DNA from: Methylobacteriaceae bacterium
Lineage (GTDB): Bacteria; Pseudomonadota; Alphaproteobacteria; Rhizobiales; Beijerinckiaceae
Direction of reading: 5' to 3'
Assembly (NCBI GenBank): GCA_019233695.1
Contig: JAFAME010000206.1
Location: forward strand, 1-43,220
Length of the DNA: 43,220 nucleotides
The position numbers and the translations under genes are program-made. A model generated the notes under the pieces. That model was not told the origin of the DNA. It saw nothing but the letters and a program-made list of their open reading frames with translations, and did no database searches. Position 1 is the stretch's first letter. Each line of letters starts with the position of its first letter. Shown one piece after another: positions 1 to 8,744 of the stretch.

Positions 1-723
<723 letters not shown>

Positions 724-813
724 GCGGTCGGCCGCAGCAGGCCGAGAGTCACGGCGAGGGCATGCAGGGGCAATCGCATTCCGGTCGCGCAAATGTCGGA
801 CAGGAGAGAGCTG

Positions 814-1287
814 ATGCGCCCAAGGCTCGGCAAGTTTCTCATCTTGCTGATGCTGCTGCCGGGGGCGGCGCCCGGCGCCGTTGCGCAGGACCATCCCTTG
901 GGCGAGCCTTCCCCGGAGCAATCGGCCCCGCAGCCGGGTGACGTGACGGGTTTGTGGCGCGGGTCGTATGTCTGCCTTCAGGGCGAGACCGGTGTCGAGC
1001 TCGCGTTCACCGAGGCGGGACATCCGGGTTATCTGCGCGGCACCTTCAAGTTCTTCAACCTGCCCGGTCAAAGCAATGTCCGGCCGGGCGAATATTCGGT
1101 GACGGGACTTTATGACGAATCCGAGCGCAGCCTGCACGTTGAGCCGACGGCATGGATCGTCAGGCCGCCGGGCTACACGATGGTGGGCTTTTCCGCCCAG
1201 CTTGACGCCTCGGCGCGCACGCTTGCGGGCAGGATCGATGACAAGAACTGCTCGACGATTTCAGTCGAGAGAGCCGCTGCCGAGTGA
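814..1287 (+). CDS. Small secreted protein of unknown function between atpD and atpC
   Basis: I do not recognise a characterised family. The ATG at 814 is preferred over the one at 793 because a GGAGAG ribosome site lies 5-10 bases before it. The N-terminus (basic MRPRLGK, then a hydrophobic stretch ending near GAVAQ) looks like a Sec signal peptide. The mature part, about 130 residues, starts with an acidic, proline-rich linker, followed by a probably beta-rich domain with GLWRGSYVC near its start and two cysteines (YVC and KNC) that could form a disulphide. The gene sits on the same strand as atpD and atpC, with 90 and 33 bases of spacing, so it is probably co-transcribed with them. An exported protein has no obvious role in ATP synthase, so the location may be incidental. 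Confidence 0.8.
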   Translation: MRPRLGKFLILLMLLPGAAPGAVAQDHPLGEPSPEQSAPQPGDVTGLWRGSYVCLQGETGVELAFTEAGHPGYLRGTFKFFNLPGQSNVRPGEYSVTGLYDESERSLHVEPTAWIVRPPGYTMVGFSAQLDASARTLAGRIDDKNCSTISVERAAAE

Positions 1288-1320
1288 CGTCAGCGCTGCG
1301 CCGATGACAGGAGCCTGCTG

Positions 1321-1722
1321 ATGGCAGCCTTTTTCTTCGAGCTTGTCTCGCCAGAGCGGCTTCTCTTCGCGGGCGAGGTGGAAGACGTGGTCGTGCCCGG
1401 CACGGAAGGGGAATTCACTGTCCTCAAAGACCACGCGCCGCTCATGTCGACGCTGCGCCCGGGTATTGTCGATATTGGCGAGACCGATGCCAAGCGCGTT
1501 CGCCTGTTCGTGCGCGGCGGCTTTGCCGATGTCTCGACGAAGGGCCTCACCATTCTCGCCGAACATGCAATCCCGCTCGAAGAGCTTGATCTCGACAAGA
1601 TCACCGCCGAGATCAAGGATGCCGAAGAAGATCTAGCCGACGCCGAGGGCGACGAACCCAAGCGCGTCGCCAAGGAGAAGCTCGATCACCTGAATGAGTT
1701 GAAGGCGGCGCTGAGGATGTGA
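1321..1722 (+). CDS. atpC: F1F0 ATP synthase subunit epsilon
   Basis: Epsilon subunit of F1, part of the central rotor stalk and a regulator of ATP hydrolysis. At 133 residues it is of normal length. The N-terminal beta-sandwich is recognisable from [20 protein letters not shown], with the [16 protein letters not shown] segment and [10 protein letters not shown] behind it. The C-terminal helical part (from about residue 90) is acidic and then lysine-rich, ending NELKAALRM. An AGGAG ribosome site precedes the ATG. It normally follows atpD directly; here about 600 bases holding a secreted-protein gene separate the two. Transcription runs towards the convergent rppH gene, 39 bases away, and I see no clear hairpin terminator in that gap. 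Confidence 0.96.
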   Translation: MAAFFFELVSPERLLFAGEVEDVVVPGTEGEFTVLKDHAPLMSTLRPGIVDIGETDAKRVRLFVRGGFADVSTKGLTILAEHAIPLEELDLDKITAEIKDAEEDLADAEGDEPKRVAKEKLDHLNELKAALRM

Positions 1723-1761
1723 CGAGGCGCGGGCACCCGTCACTGCGCCACGGCGGCGGCC

Positions 1762-2271
1762 CTATTTCAGGAACGCAAGCGGTCGGAACGCCTGCACGAC
1801 GCGCGCGTAGACGGCGCGCTTATAGGGCATCACCCGCTGCGGCAGCTCGTCAAGGAACAGCCACTCCCACTCCGAAAATTCCGGTGGCTCGCCGCCGCCC
1901 GGATTGAGCACGTTGATTTCCCCGTCATCGCCCTCGAAGCGGAAAGCCACCCAGCGCTGCTGCTGGCCGCGGAATGCCGAGAGCTTGTGCGGAGGGCCGT
2001 CGTAGGGCGGAAAATCGTAGGGCCACCACTCGTCGGTGACCGCCAACAGCGAGACGGCACGAACATTGGTTTCCTCGTAGAGCTCGCGGCGCGCCGCAGC
2101 AACGATATTGGTTTCGCCGTCAAGACCGCCCTGCGGCATCTGCCATTCGTAAGGTGCAACCACGGCCTCGGGGCCCGCGCCGATGGCGCGACCGGCAAAA
2201 ACGAGACCCGCACGGTTGAAGAGTGCGATGCCGACATTGCGGCGGTACGGCCGCTCGTCCGAAGCCGTCAC
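1762..2271 (-). CDS. rppH: RNA pyrophosphohydrolase (Nudix, RppH/IalA type)
   Basis: Nudix hydrolase that removes pyrophosphate from the 5' end of mRNAs (and can cleave diadenosine polyphosphates), starting mRNA decay. At 169 residues it has the family length. It opens with YRRNVGIALFNRAGLVFAGR, and WQMPQGGLDGE leads into the Nudix helix RRELYEETNV (residues 61-70). The catalytic glutamates of the REUXEE core are present (E63, E66, E67). The first glutamate of the GX5E part is displaced by one position (a threonine takes its place), and the glycine near the end of the box is asparagine. The start is GTG at 2271, with GAGGAG just upstream at a short spacing. It is last in a probable ppa - unknown gene - rppH transcription unit. 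IalA is the Bartonella name for the same family. Confidence 0.93.
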   Translation of the reverse strand: MTASDERPYRRNVGIALFNRAGLVFAGRAIGAGPEAVVAPYEWQMPQGGLDGETNIVAAARRELYEETNVRAVSLLAVTDEWWPYDFPPYDGPPHKLSAFRGQQQRWVAFRFEGDDGEINVLNPGGGEPPEFSEWEWLFLDELPQRVMPYKRAVYARVVQAFRPLAFLK

Positions 2272-2348
2272 GGTCTCCTCGGGAGTTTCGGCGCTGGCAG
2301 CCTTTTCGCCCGGATGCGGGGGCCGGGCAAGGCATATTGACGGAAGTC

Positions 2349-2873
2349 TTATTCCTCGACGCTGTAGCCTGCGATCAGCTGCCGCAAGGTCTTGAGATCA
2401 TGCTCGTCCCGGTAGGGCGTGAGGTCGAGGTCGGGAGGCACGCGGGTGAGTCGCTTGTCGCCGATCATCTTGCCACGTTCCTTGGTGAACCGATCATAGG
2501 CGCTCCAGCTGACACCGGCGGCCTCGACGGCTCCGCGCTCGACCCTCATCGCCGCCTGATGAGCGTGCACGTAGTGGAGGCCCAGTTCGTCGAGCAGCGC
2601 CTTTTCAATCGTTTCGTGAATGACCACGAACCTGTCGATCTGCACACGCTTTCCGTCATGCAGAAAGGACTTGGGAAGGTCGCGATCGATGTAGATGATT
2701 TCACCACTCTGGCTGTAGCCGGCGATATAGGGAATGTCGTGATCGCGATCGACCTTCTTGACCCGCGCCAGGATGGCTTTGACGAGATCGCCCATCACTG
2801 CATCGGAGAGGTCCTCCGAATCGGTGTGGACCTCAGCGTCGAGGCGCCCCGGAGCGGGGGTGTCCACCAGCAT
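2349..2873 (-). CDS. Conserved-looking protein of unknown function between ppa and rppH
   Basis: Not recognised. The frame is open from an ATG at 2888, but the in-frame ATG at 2873 has a much better ribosome site (GGAGG, 7 bases upstream), giving 174 residues. It has no signal peptide or membrane segment, so it is probably cytoplasmic. The middle (about residues 65-120) contains HETIEKALLDELG followed by HAHQAAMRVERGAV. Clustered histidines and glutamates there (HExxE, then HxH and ERG) could bind a metal, but this is only a residue pattern. The C-terminal third is charged (DKRLTRVPPDLDLTPYRDE). It lies between ppa and rppH on the same strand, 91 bases from ppa and 77 from rppH, so the three may be one operon. 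Confidence 0.78.
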   Translation of the reverse strand: MLVDTPAPGRLDAEVHTDSEDLSDAVMGDLVKAILARVKKVDRDHDIPYIAGYSQSGEIIYIDRDLPKSFLHDGKRVQIDRFVVIHETIEKALLDELGLHYVHAHQAAMRVERGAVEAAGVSWSAYDRFTKERGKMIGDKRLTRVPPDLDLTPYRDEHDLKTLRQLIAGYSVEE

Positions 2874-2964
2874 GCCGGCCTCCTGCATTCCACCGGGGAC
2901 CAGTAGCTCCCCGACCGCGGCGGCACCGGACGTACGCTCGTGATCGGGGCGAAGTGCCCGGGCG

Positions 2965-3501
2965 TCAATGATCGCTTGAGTGCTTCTGAATGCCCTCCTC
3001 GATCAATCGCTGTGCAGCTTTCGGGCCGCAACACCTGAGCGGCCTGAACTGCTTGTTTTCGAGTTCATTGTAGTGGGAGAAGAAAGCCTCGATCTCGTTG
3101 ATCACGCTCGGATCGAGGTCCTTGACGCTCTTGGTGTTGCCATGCAGGTGGGCATGGGTGGCGACGGCGGTCAGGCGATCGTTGCGCTCCCACCGGCCGC
3201 CCTTCTCTCGCTGCTCGGCCTCGATCCCGCCGATCACGCGCGCGGTGATCGTGCAGCCCATGGGGGTCGGTTCGTCGAGCAGCACGAGAATATCCAACGG
3301 GTCGCCATCCTGGCCTCTGGTCGAGGGAATGAACCCGAAATCGTAGGGAAACAGCATGCCGCGCGGCAGGACGGACCTCAGCTGGAAAGCGCCCAGATCG
3401 TCGTTGTAGGCGTATTTGTTCCGGCTGCCTTTCGGCGTCTCGATGACGACGAAGAGATCGCCCTGGGAATCGAATGTGGGAAGATTGGCGGGCGAGTTCA
3501 C
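2965..3501 (-). CDS. ppa: Inorganic pyrophosphatase, family I
   Basis: Soluble Mg-dependent enzyme that hydrolyses pyrophosphate to two phosphates, pulling biosynthetic reactions forward. The 178-residue length is typical of bacterial family I enzymes. The family signature DGDPLDILVL (residues 65-74) supplies metal-binding aspartates. Other conserved pieces are ETPKGSRNKYAY (substrate-binding Lys and Arg) and YDFGFIPSTRG. The C-terminal part carries FFSHYNELE. The start is GTG at 3501, with AGGA about 11 bases upstream. It is probably the first gene of a short reverse-strand unit with the unknown gene and rppH. The 175 bases upstream hold an inverted repeat (3595-3618) that separates it from the ParA-like gene. 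Confidence 0.96.
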   Translation of the reverse strand: MNSPANLPTFDSQGDLFVVIETPKGSRNKYAYNDDLGAFQLRSVLPRGMLFPYDFGFIPSTRGQDGDPLDILVLLDEPTPMGCTITARVIGGIEAEQREKGGRWERNDRLTAVATHAHLHGNTKSVKDLDPSVINEIEAFFSHYNELENKQFRPLRCCGPKAAQRLIEEGIQKHSSDH

Positions 3502-3594
3502 CGGCTGAATTCCTAGCGGGCCGCGCGGGCCGGCCTCGAACGAACGTTCGAGAAACCCAAATTGTTTCAGCTTCAGCTTGACGGTGCAGTGTAG

Positions 3595-3618
3595 CCTTCT
3601 CCCTTTTCAGGGAGAAGG
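3595..3618. repeat. Perfect inverted repeat, possible terminator or dispersed element
   Basis: CCTTCTCCC and GGGAGAAGG form a perfect 9-bp stem with a 6-base loop. It lies 59 bases beyond the stop codon of the reverse-strand ParA-like gene and upstream of ppa. No T-tract follows on the reverse strand, so a rho-independent terminator is only one possibility. Short palindromes of this composition also occur as dispersed repeats in many rhizobial genomes. Confidence 0.45.
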
Positions 3619-3676
3619 TGTCTGCGCCCTTCGTTCAATTCTGCATCCCCCATTGGTGCGAATAACCATCATGCGG

Positions 3677-4393
3677 TCACCGCAGGTACTCGGCATCGGA
3701 GAGCGACTGCCGCAGCTCGAAATTCTGCAATTGGGCAAACACCTTCGTGGTCCAGGCCCGCACGCCCGATCCGACCACGATCGACAGATCGGCAGGCGGG
3801 TTCTTCAGGACCGTGGCAAGCGAAAATCCCCGCGCCTCGATGGCCCGTCTCAGGATCGGATCGAGAGGCGGGATGACGAGTTGGGATTCGCTGCCGGCCG
3901 GCAAAAGCCGCACGGGCGGTCGCGCCGTGGCGCCGCCGCCGGCCGCCGCGCCGCGGACCGAAACGATTTTGAGCGACTGGAAGCGCTTGCGGAGTTGCCT
4001 GTGCGCCTCGACCGAAATCGGGTCCGGATCGTCGATGAAGAATACCAGGGGTTCGATGGCCCGGTGGCGCGCTTCTTCGAAGAAGCCGATCTCATGCGCG
4101 ATCGTGAAAAAGCGGTCGTACACGCGGTGCCAGAGATCGACGACCTTGGGAGCGTCATCGGCAACCAGAAGGCCATCGAAAAGGGCCACCTGGCCCTGCA
4201 TGGCGCGGATGTCGGCAACCGTGACCTCGTCGGGAAAGAGCTCCTCGAGAATGGGCTCGTTCGGGTTGGTGTCGAAGGCAACGACCGCTCGCCGGCGCGA
4301 CAGGAAATAGTCAATCAGCAGGCGGGCGGCGAGCGTCTTGCCAACCCGCGGACGTGGCGAACAAACGATATGGACAAAGCTGTGCCGATTCAT
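3677..4393 (-). CDS. ParA/MinD-like P-loop ATPase with altered Walker A motif
   Basis: A 238-residue protein of the deviant-Walker-A (ParA/MinD/MipZ) ATPase superfamily; the exact role is unknown. The nucleotide loop RPRVGKT sits near residue 18, within SPRPRVGKTLAARLL. The second lysine and the threonine are kept, but the signature lysine is arginine and the two glycines are Pro-Arg. AFDTNPNEP resembles switch I, and VALFDGLLVADD could be switch II/Walker B. FFIDDPDPIS follows further on. A Gly/Ala-rich linker near residue 160 precedes the C-terminal part. The frame is open to 4537, but the added N-terminus is arginine- and cysteine-rich and does not look coding, so I chose the ATG at 4393. 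It lies 211 bases downstream of a second ParA-like gene on the same strand, so the two may act together. Confidence 0.75.
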   Translation of the reverse strand: MNRHSFVHIVCSPRPRVGKTLAARLLIDYFLSRRRAVVAFDTNPNEPILEELFPDEVTVADIRAMQGQVALFDGLLVADDAPKVVDLWHRVYDRFFTIAHEIGFFEEARHRAIEPLVFFIDDPDPISVEAHRQLRKRFQSLKIVSVRGAAAGGGATARPPVRLLPAGSESQLVIPPLDPILRRAIEARGFSLATVLKNPPADLSIVVGSGVRAWTTKVFAQLQNFELRQSLSDAEYLR

Positions 4394-4604
4394 GTCCCAC
4401 GCTGGTTGACCGCGCCCGTCCAAATCCATGCCGGGCGAGCATGTCGTTCGCCTGGCGCAGTTCTGCTCAAGACCGCCGCATCGTCTCTCCTGCAAATCTG
4501 ACGCAACCGATCTTCGCGGCCGAGGGCCGGCCGGCACGGGCGCGCTGTCGCGAGCCCTGCCGAGACAGAGGGGTTACCGGGCCGCCGCCGCACCGAGCAT
4601 CCCC

Positions 4605-5339
4605 TCAGGCAGGAACCTTGCCGGCCAGAATTTCCAGGAGCCTGATGCGATCGAACTCCGCGGTGATCTGCCGGAACCAGTTGCGGACATAGCCGCGCAG
4701 CACGAACGAGAATTGCGCCGGCTCGCCGTCGGCATTCTTGTTGGTGACGAACGATGAGAACGGCACGCCGGCGACCTCGACCTGTTCGTAGGCGTGCTCG
4801 TCGAGCTTCGGGATCGTTACTTCGACGGCGTGCTTGATCTTGCGGAAATACGACTTGTAGGTGGCCGGATCCCACTCGAAAAAGCTTGTCTCGTTGATGA
4901 AATTCTTGGTCAGGAAGTAGTAGGCGTCGTCGAGATATTCGGCCGCTTCGCCGATCTCGTTGAGCGAGGAGATCGAGGGGCCGAGAATATGAAAGACGAC
5001 GAAGGTGAAATGTCCCTCCTGCGCCGCATCGAGGAAGCCCATCTCATGAAACCGACGCAAGGTCGGCAGGAACGAGCCGGCACGGGCATCCACGATGCTG
5101 ACCTTCGTGTCGGCCGTCGCCAGCGTGTCGATGATCCGCATCTGGTCGGTCGTCAGGCTCACGTCGACGACCTCGGTGCCGATCGGATGGAAGCGCGCCA
5201 GCGTGCCGCGCGGCGACTCGGTGTCGAAGGCGCGCGTGAAGACATTGTTGGCCGCAAGATAGTCGAGCAGCGCTCGGGTGACGGTGGTCTTGCCCACGCC
5301 TCCCTTATCGGCTCCAACGAGGATGATTGCTGGGTTCAT
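4605..5339 (-). CDS. ParA/MinD-like ATPase with canonical Walker A
   Basis: A 244-residue P-loop ATPase with the canonical deviant Walker A motif KGGVGKTT (residues 12-19), preceded by the hydrophobic strand MNPAIILVGA. AFDTESPRGTL is the switch I region, and VSIVDARAG the Walker B/switch II strand. Members of this superfamily partition chromosomes or plasmids, place division sites or position organelles. No ParB-like partner or centromere-like repeats are visible nearby, and the C-terminal half (SSLNEIGEAAEYLDDAYYFL) does not let me assign a subgroup. The ATG at 5339 is preceded by AAGGGA, and the 12 extra upstream residues that are open in frame lack a better site. The second ATPase follows, so this gene is probably the first of a pair. 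It starts 151 bases downstream of the putA stop. Confidence 0.82.
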   Translation of the reverse strand: MNPAIILVGADKGGVGKTTVTRALLDYLAANNVFTRAFDTESPRGTLARFHPIGTEVVDVSLTTDQMRIIDTLATADTKVSIVDARAGSFLPTLRRFHEMGFLDAAQEGHFTFVVFHILGPSISSLNEIGEAAEYLDDAYYFLTKNFINETSFFEWDPATYKSYFRKIKHAVEVTIPKLDEHAYEQVEVAGVPFSSFVTNKNADGEPAQFSFVLRGYVRNWFRQITAEFDRIRLLEILAGKVPA

Positions 5340-5490
5340 CAGATTTTTTCCCTTGCGAGCAGGGGCCACGGCCATGATCGGATCCTCGCCGCTTCAATCC
5401 ACGGGCATACCACGCAAAGGTGTCTTGGACACGCGGTACGCCGCCCCCGCAGCCCCGAAAAAGCACAGTGGTAAACGTTGCGCCAGAGGA

Positions 5491-8400
5491 TTATTCTCCC
5501 ATCGCAATAAGGCTCGCGTTGCCGCCCGCAGCCGCGGTGTTGATCGAGACCACCTGCTCCACGGCGAAGCGCTTGAGATAATTCGGTCCTCCGGCTTTCG
5601 GGCCGGTTCCGGAGAGGCCGGAGCCGCCGAAAGGTTGGGTTCCGACGACTGCTCCGATCATGTTGCGATTGACATAGCAGTTGCCGACATCGAGCCGGGC
5701 GATGACGCGCTCGATCGTCGCATCGATGCGCGAGTGCACGCCGAGCGTCAGCCCGAAACCCGTTGCCTCGATCGCATCGAGCACGCGATCGAGTTCGCGC
5801 GCCGGATAACGCACCACATGAAGGATCGGCCCGAAAACCTCGGCCTCGAGGTCGGCAACGCGCCTCATGACGAAGATATGGGGCGCGACATAGAAGCCGC
5901 CACCGGGCGCGTTCGGCGGGACCAAGCCCGCCTCGACTGTGCGGGCCGAGCGGCGCATGCCCGCGATGTGGGTCTCGAGCCGCTGCTTGGCCTCGGCGTC
6001 AATCACCGGCCCGATATGGGTCGCAACCTCGCGCGGATCGCCGATCCGCAGCTCGCGCGCAGCGCCCGCCACCATCTCGATGATCTTGTCAGCAACGTCG
6101 TCCTGCACGCAGAGCAGGCGCAGCGCCGAGCAGCGCTGCCCCGTCGAGCGGAACGCCGACGTGACGGCATCGTCGGCGACCTGTTCGGGCAGCGCCGTCG
6201 CATCGACGATCATCGCATTGATGCCGCCGGTCTCTGCGATCAGCGGCACGATGGGGCCGTCCTTCGCGGCAAGAGTGCGGTTGATGCGCCAGGCAGTCTC
6301 GGTCGAGCCCGTGAACGCGACGCCGGCCGTATGGCGGTGCTCGACCAAGGCCGCGCCGATCGACCCGTCGCCCGGCACGAACGCCAGCGCCGCCGCCGGC
6401 ACACCGGCTTCATGCAGAAGCCTGATTGCCTCGTGGCCGATGATCGGAGTCTGCTCGGCGGGCTTGGCAACGACCGCGTTTCCTGCGAGCAGCGCAGCGG
6501 CGATCTGACCTAGGAAGATCGCCAGCGGAAAGTTCCACGGGCTGATGCAGACGAAGACACCGCGGCCGCGGTAGATCAGTTGATTGCTCTCGCCCGTCGG
6601 CCCGGGGAGAGTTTCGCCGGCGACGAAGGTTCGGCGCGCGTCGGCGGCATAGTAGCGGCAGAAGTCGATCGCCTCGCGTACCTCGGCGACGGCATCGTCC
6701 AAGGTCTTGCCGCCCTCGGCCTGCAGGATCGCGAAGAGGCGCGGCCGTTGCGACTCCATGAGATCGGCCATGCGTTCGACAATGGCGGCGCGGTGCGCGG
6801 CAGGCGTCTCGCTCCAGTTTCGCAATCCACGGCGCGCCGCCTCCATGGCGGCCGCTGCCACGGCCGGTGTGGACTCGGCAATGCGACCGATAGGATTCCC
6901 ATCGATCGGAGAGCGCGCCTCTCGCTCCGGCAAGGCAATGCTCTTGCCGTCGATGATCGGGCGGATCGAATGAGTGGGCAGTCCGGCCGCTTCGGTCGCG
7001 GCGCGCATATCGGCAAGCGTCCGGCGGTCGCCGAATTCCAGGCCTGCAGAATTCTTGCGCGCGGGCATGTAGATATCGGCAGGCAACGGCAGCCGCGGAT
7101 GGCGCGCCCGCTCGGGGGAGCCGACGATCGCCTGCGGCCGTACGAGCAGGTCGGCAATCGGCATGTTCGGATCGGCCGCGACCGACACGAACGATGAATT
7201 CGCGCCGTTCTCCAGGAGTCGTCGCACCAGATAGGCCAGCAGATCCTGATGGCCGCCGACGGGGGCATAGGTGCGGCACGCGGCGCCGGGACAGTCAGCA
7301 AGGAGCGCCCGATAGAGATCCTCCCCCATGCCGTGCAGGCGCTGGAACTCAAAGCCGAGATCCTCGCGGCCATCCGCAGCACCGTCGCCGTGCAGATGCG
7401 CGCGCTCGAGGATGGCGGCGACGGTGAGCGCGTTATGGGTCGCAAACTGCGGATAGAGCCGCGCCCGGGCAGCCAACAGCTTTTCAACGCAGGCCATGTA
7501 GTGCAGATCGGTCATCGCCTTGCGCGTGAAGACGGGGTAGTCGTCGAGGCCGCGCTCCTGGGCGCGTTTGACCTCGGTGTCCCAATAGGCGCCCTTCACG
7601 AGACGCACCATGAAGCGGCGATCGTGCCGCTCGGCGAGGTCGAGCACGAAGTCGATCACCCCGCGGGCCCGCTTCTGATAGGCCTGGATCGCAAGGCCGA
7701 AGCCCTCCCAGCCGGCAAGCGAGCGATCGGCGACGGCGGCCGCGATCACGTCGAGGGAGAGTTCGAGCCGATCGGCCTCTTCGGCGTCGACAGTGAAATT
7801 CAGGTCGAAGCCCTTCGCCCGGCGTGCAAGATCGACGACGCGTGGCACAAGCTCGCGCAAGACGCGCTCGCGCGAGATCGCCTCGTAGCGCGGATGAAGA
7901 GCCGACAGCTTCACCGAAATGCCGGGACGGCCGGGCAGCGGCGCATTGCCGGCGGCGCGGCCGATGGCGTTGATCGCATTGGCGTAGGACGCGAAATAGC
8001 GCTCCGCATCGACCGCCGTCCGTGAGCCTTCGCCGAGCATGTCGAAAGAATAGCGATAGAGGCGCCCGGTGCCGGAGCCGGCCCGGGAGAGGGCCTCCTC
8101 GATCGTCTGGCCCAAAACGAAATGCGAGCCCATCAGACGCATCGCGCGCCGCGTCGCGCCGCGAACCGCGGGCGTCCCCAGGCGCTTGGCGAGCGCGGCA
8201 AGAACGCCCTCCGGCGTCTCGCCCGGCCGGATGATGCGGGCGCTGATGCCGAGCGCCCAAGCCGAAGCGGTGACAAGGAGCGTGTCGGATTTGGTTGCGT
8301 GATGCGCCCAATCGGCGGCGGCGAGCTTGTCCTCGATCAGCTGGTCCGCGGTTGCGGCGTCGGGCACCCGCAGCAGCGCCTCGGCGAGCACCATGAGGGC

Positions 8401-8646
8401 GAGCCCCTCCTTGGTCGACAGCGAATATTCGTGCAGCACATCCTCGATGCCGCCGAAGCCGCCCGAGCGCGAACGGATCGCCTCGATGAGCTGACGCGCC
8501 CGCGCGTCGATGCGGGCTTCGTTGCCTCGCGACAGCCACGCCGAGGCGAGCAATTCGGCGGCGATGGCATCGTCAGGCGGAGCGTAGGGTGCAACAAAGG
8601 CGGGGACTTGCTCGGCGGGCGGGGCGACCGGATCGGCAAGGCTCAT
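5491..8646 (-). CDS. putA: Bifunctional proline dehydrogenase / L-glutamate gamma-semialdehyde dehydrogenase
   Basis: Oxidises proline to glutamate in two steps: an FAD-dependent proline dehydrogenase passes electrons to quinone, and an NAD-dependent aldehyde dehydrogenase finishes the job. The protein has 1051 residues, as in the short type-A PutA forms of alphaproteobacteria that lack the N-terminal ribbon-helix-helix DNA-binding domain. The proline dehydrogenase barrel covers roughly residues 170-480 (YRYSFDMLGEGSRT, VRLVKGAYWDTEVKRAQ). The aldehyde dehydrogenase domain begins near 570, with ISPWNFPLAIFLGQ, AETGGINAM (catalytic Glu) and GQRCSALR (catalytic Cys). The C-terminus ends in the family-typical AAAGGNASLI. 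AGGAG lies 6 bases before the ATG. It stands between the GFA-like gene upstream and the ParA-like pair downstream on the same strand, without an obvious functional link. Confidence 0.97.
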   Translation of the reverse strand: MSLADPVAPPAEQVPAFVAPYAPPDDAIAAELLASAWLSRGNEARIDARARQLIEAIRSRSGGFGGIEDVLHEYSLSTKEGLALMVLAEALLRVPDAATADQLIEDKLAAADWAHHATKSDTLLVTASAWALGISARIIRPGETPEGVLAALAKRLGTPAVRGATRRAMRLMGSHFVLGQTIEEALSRAGSGTGRLYRYSFDMLGEGSRTAVDAERYFASYANAINAIGRAAGNAPLPGRPGISVKLSALHPRYEAISRERVLRELVPRVVDLARRAKGFDLNFTVDAEEADRLELSLDVIAAAVADRSLAGWEGFGLAIQAYQKRARGVIDFVLDLAERHDRRFMVRLVKGAYWDTEVKRAQERGLDDYPVFTRKAMTDLHYMACVEKLLAARARLYPQFATHNALTVAAILERAHLHGDGAADGREDLGFEFQRLHGMGEDLYRALLADCPGAACRTYAPVGGHQDLLAYLVRRLLENGANSSFVSVAADPNMPIADLLVRPQAIVGSPERARHPRLPLPADIYMPARKNSAGLEFGDRRTLADMRAATEAAGLPTHSIRPIIDGKSIALPEREARSPIDGNPIGRIAESTPAVAAAAMEAARRGLRNWSETPAAHRAAIVERMADLMESQRPRLFAILQAEGGKTLDDAVAEVREAIDFCRYYAADARRTFVAGETLPGPTGESNQLIYRGRGVFVCISPWNFPLAIFLGQIAAALLAGNAVVAKPAEQTPIIGHEAIRLLHEAGVPAAALAFVPGDGSIGAALVEHRHTAGVAFTGSTETAWRINRTLAAKDGPIVPLIAETGGINAMIVDATALPEQVADDAVTSAFRSTGQRCSALRLLCVQDDVADKIIEMVAGAARELRIGDPREVATHIGPVIDAEAKQRLETHIAGMRRSARTVEAGLVPPNAPGGGFYVAPHIFVMRRVADLEAEVFGPILHVVRYPARELDRVLDAIEATGFGLTLGVHSRIDATIERVIARLDVGNCYVNRNMIGAVVGTQPFGGSGLSGTGPKAGGPNYLKRFAVEQVVSINTAAAGGNASLIAMGE

Positions 8647-8744
8647 GGGCGGCTCCTGGCGCGGACCGCAAAGGATATCATCTCGCTGCCGCGAAGGTGG
8701 CGGAAAATCTGAGCCGCAGCGGTCGACCTGCGGTGAAGGCCCCT

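Noticed and set aside
3541-3550. CGAACGTTCG palindrome before ppa, like a LexA box
   Set aside because: Alphaproteobacterial LexA boxes are direct repeats GAAC-N7-GAAC or GTTC-N7-GTTC; the spacing here does not fit.
4394-4537. N-terminal extension of the first ParA-like gene
   Set aside because: The extra residues are Arg- and Cys-rich, with no conserved look, and the ATG at 4393 begins at the nucleotide-binding fold.
5420-5432. GTGTC-TTG-GACAC inverted repeat between putA and the ParA-like gene
   Set aside because: A 5-bp stem is too short to support a terminator or operator.
5278-6513. Long forward open frame antisense to putA
   Set aside because: It lies opposite a certain gene and shows no family motif; shadows like this are common in GC-rich DNA.
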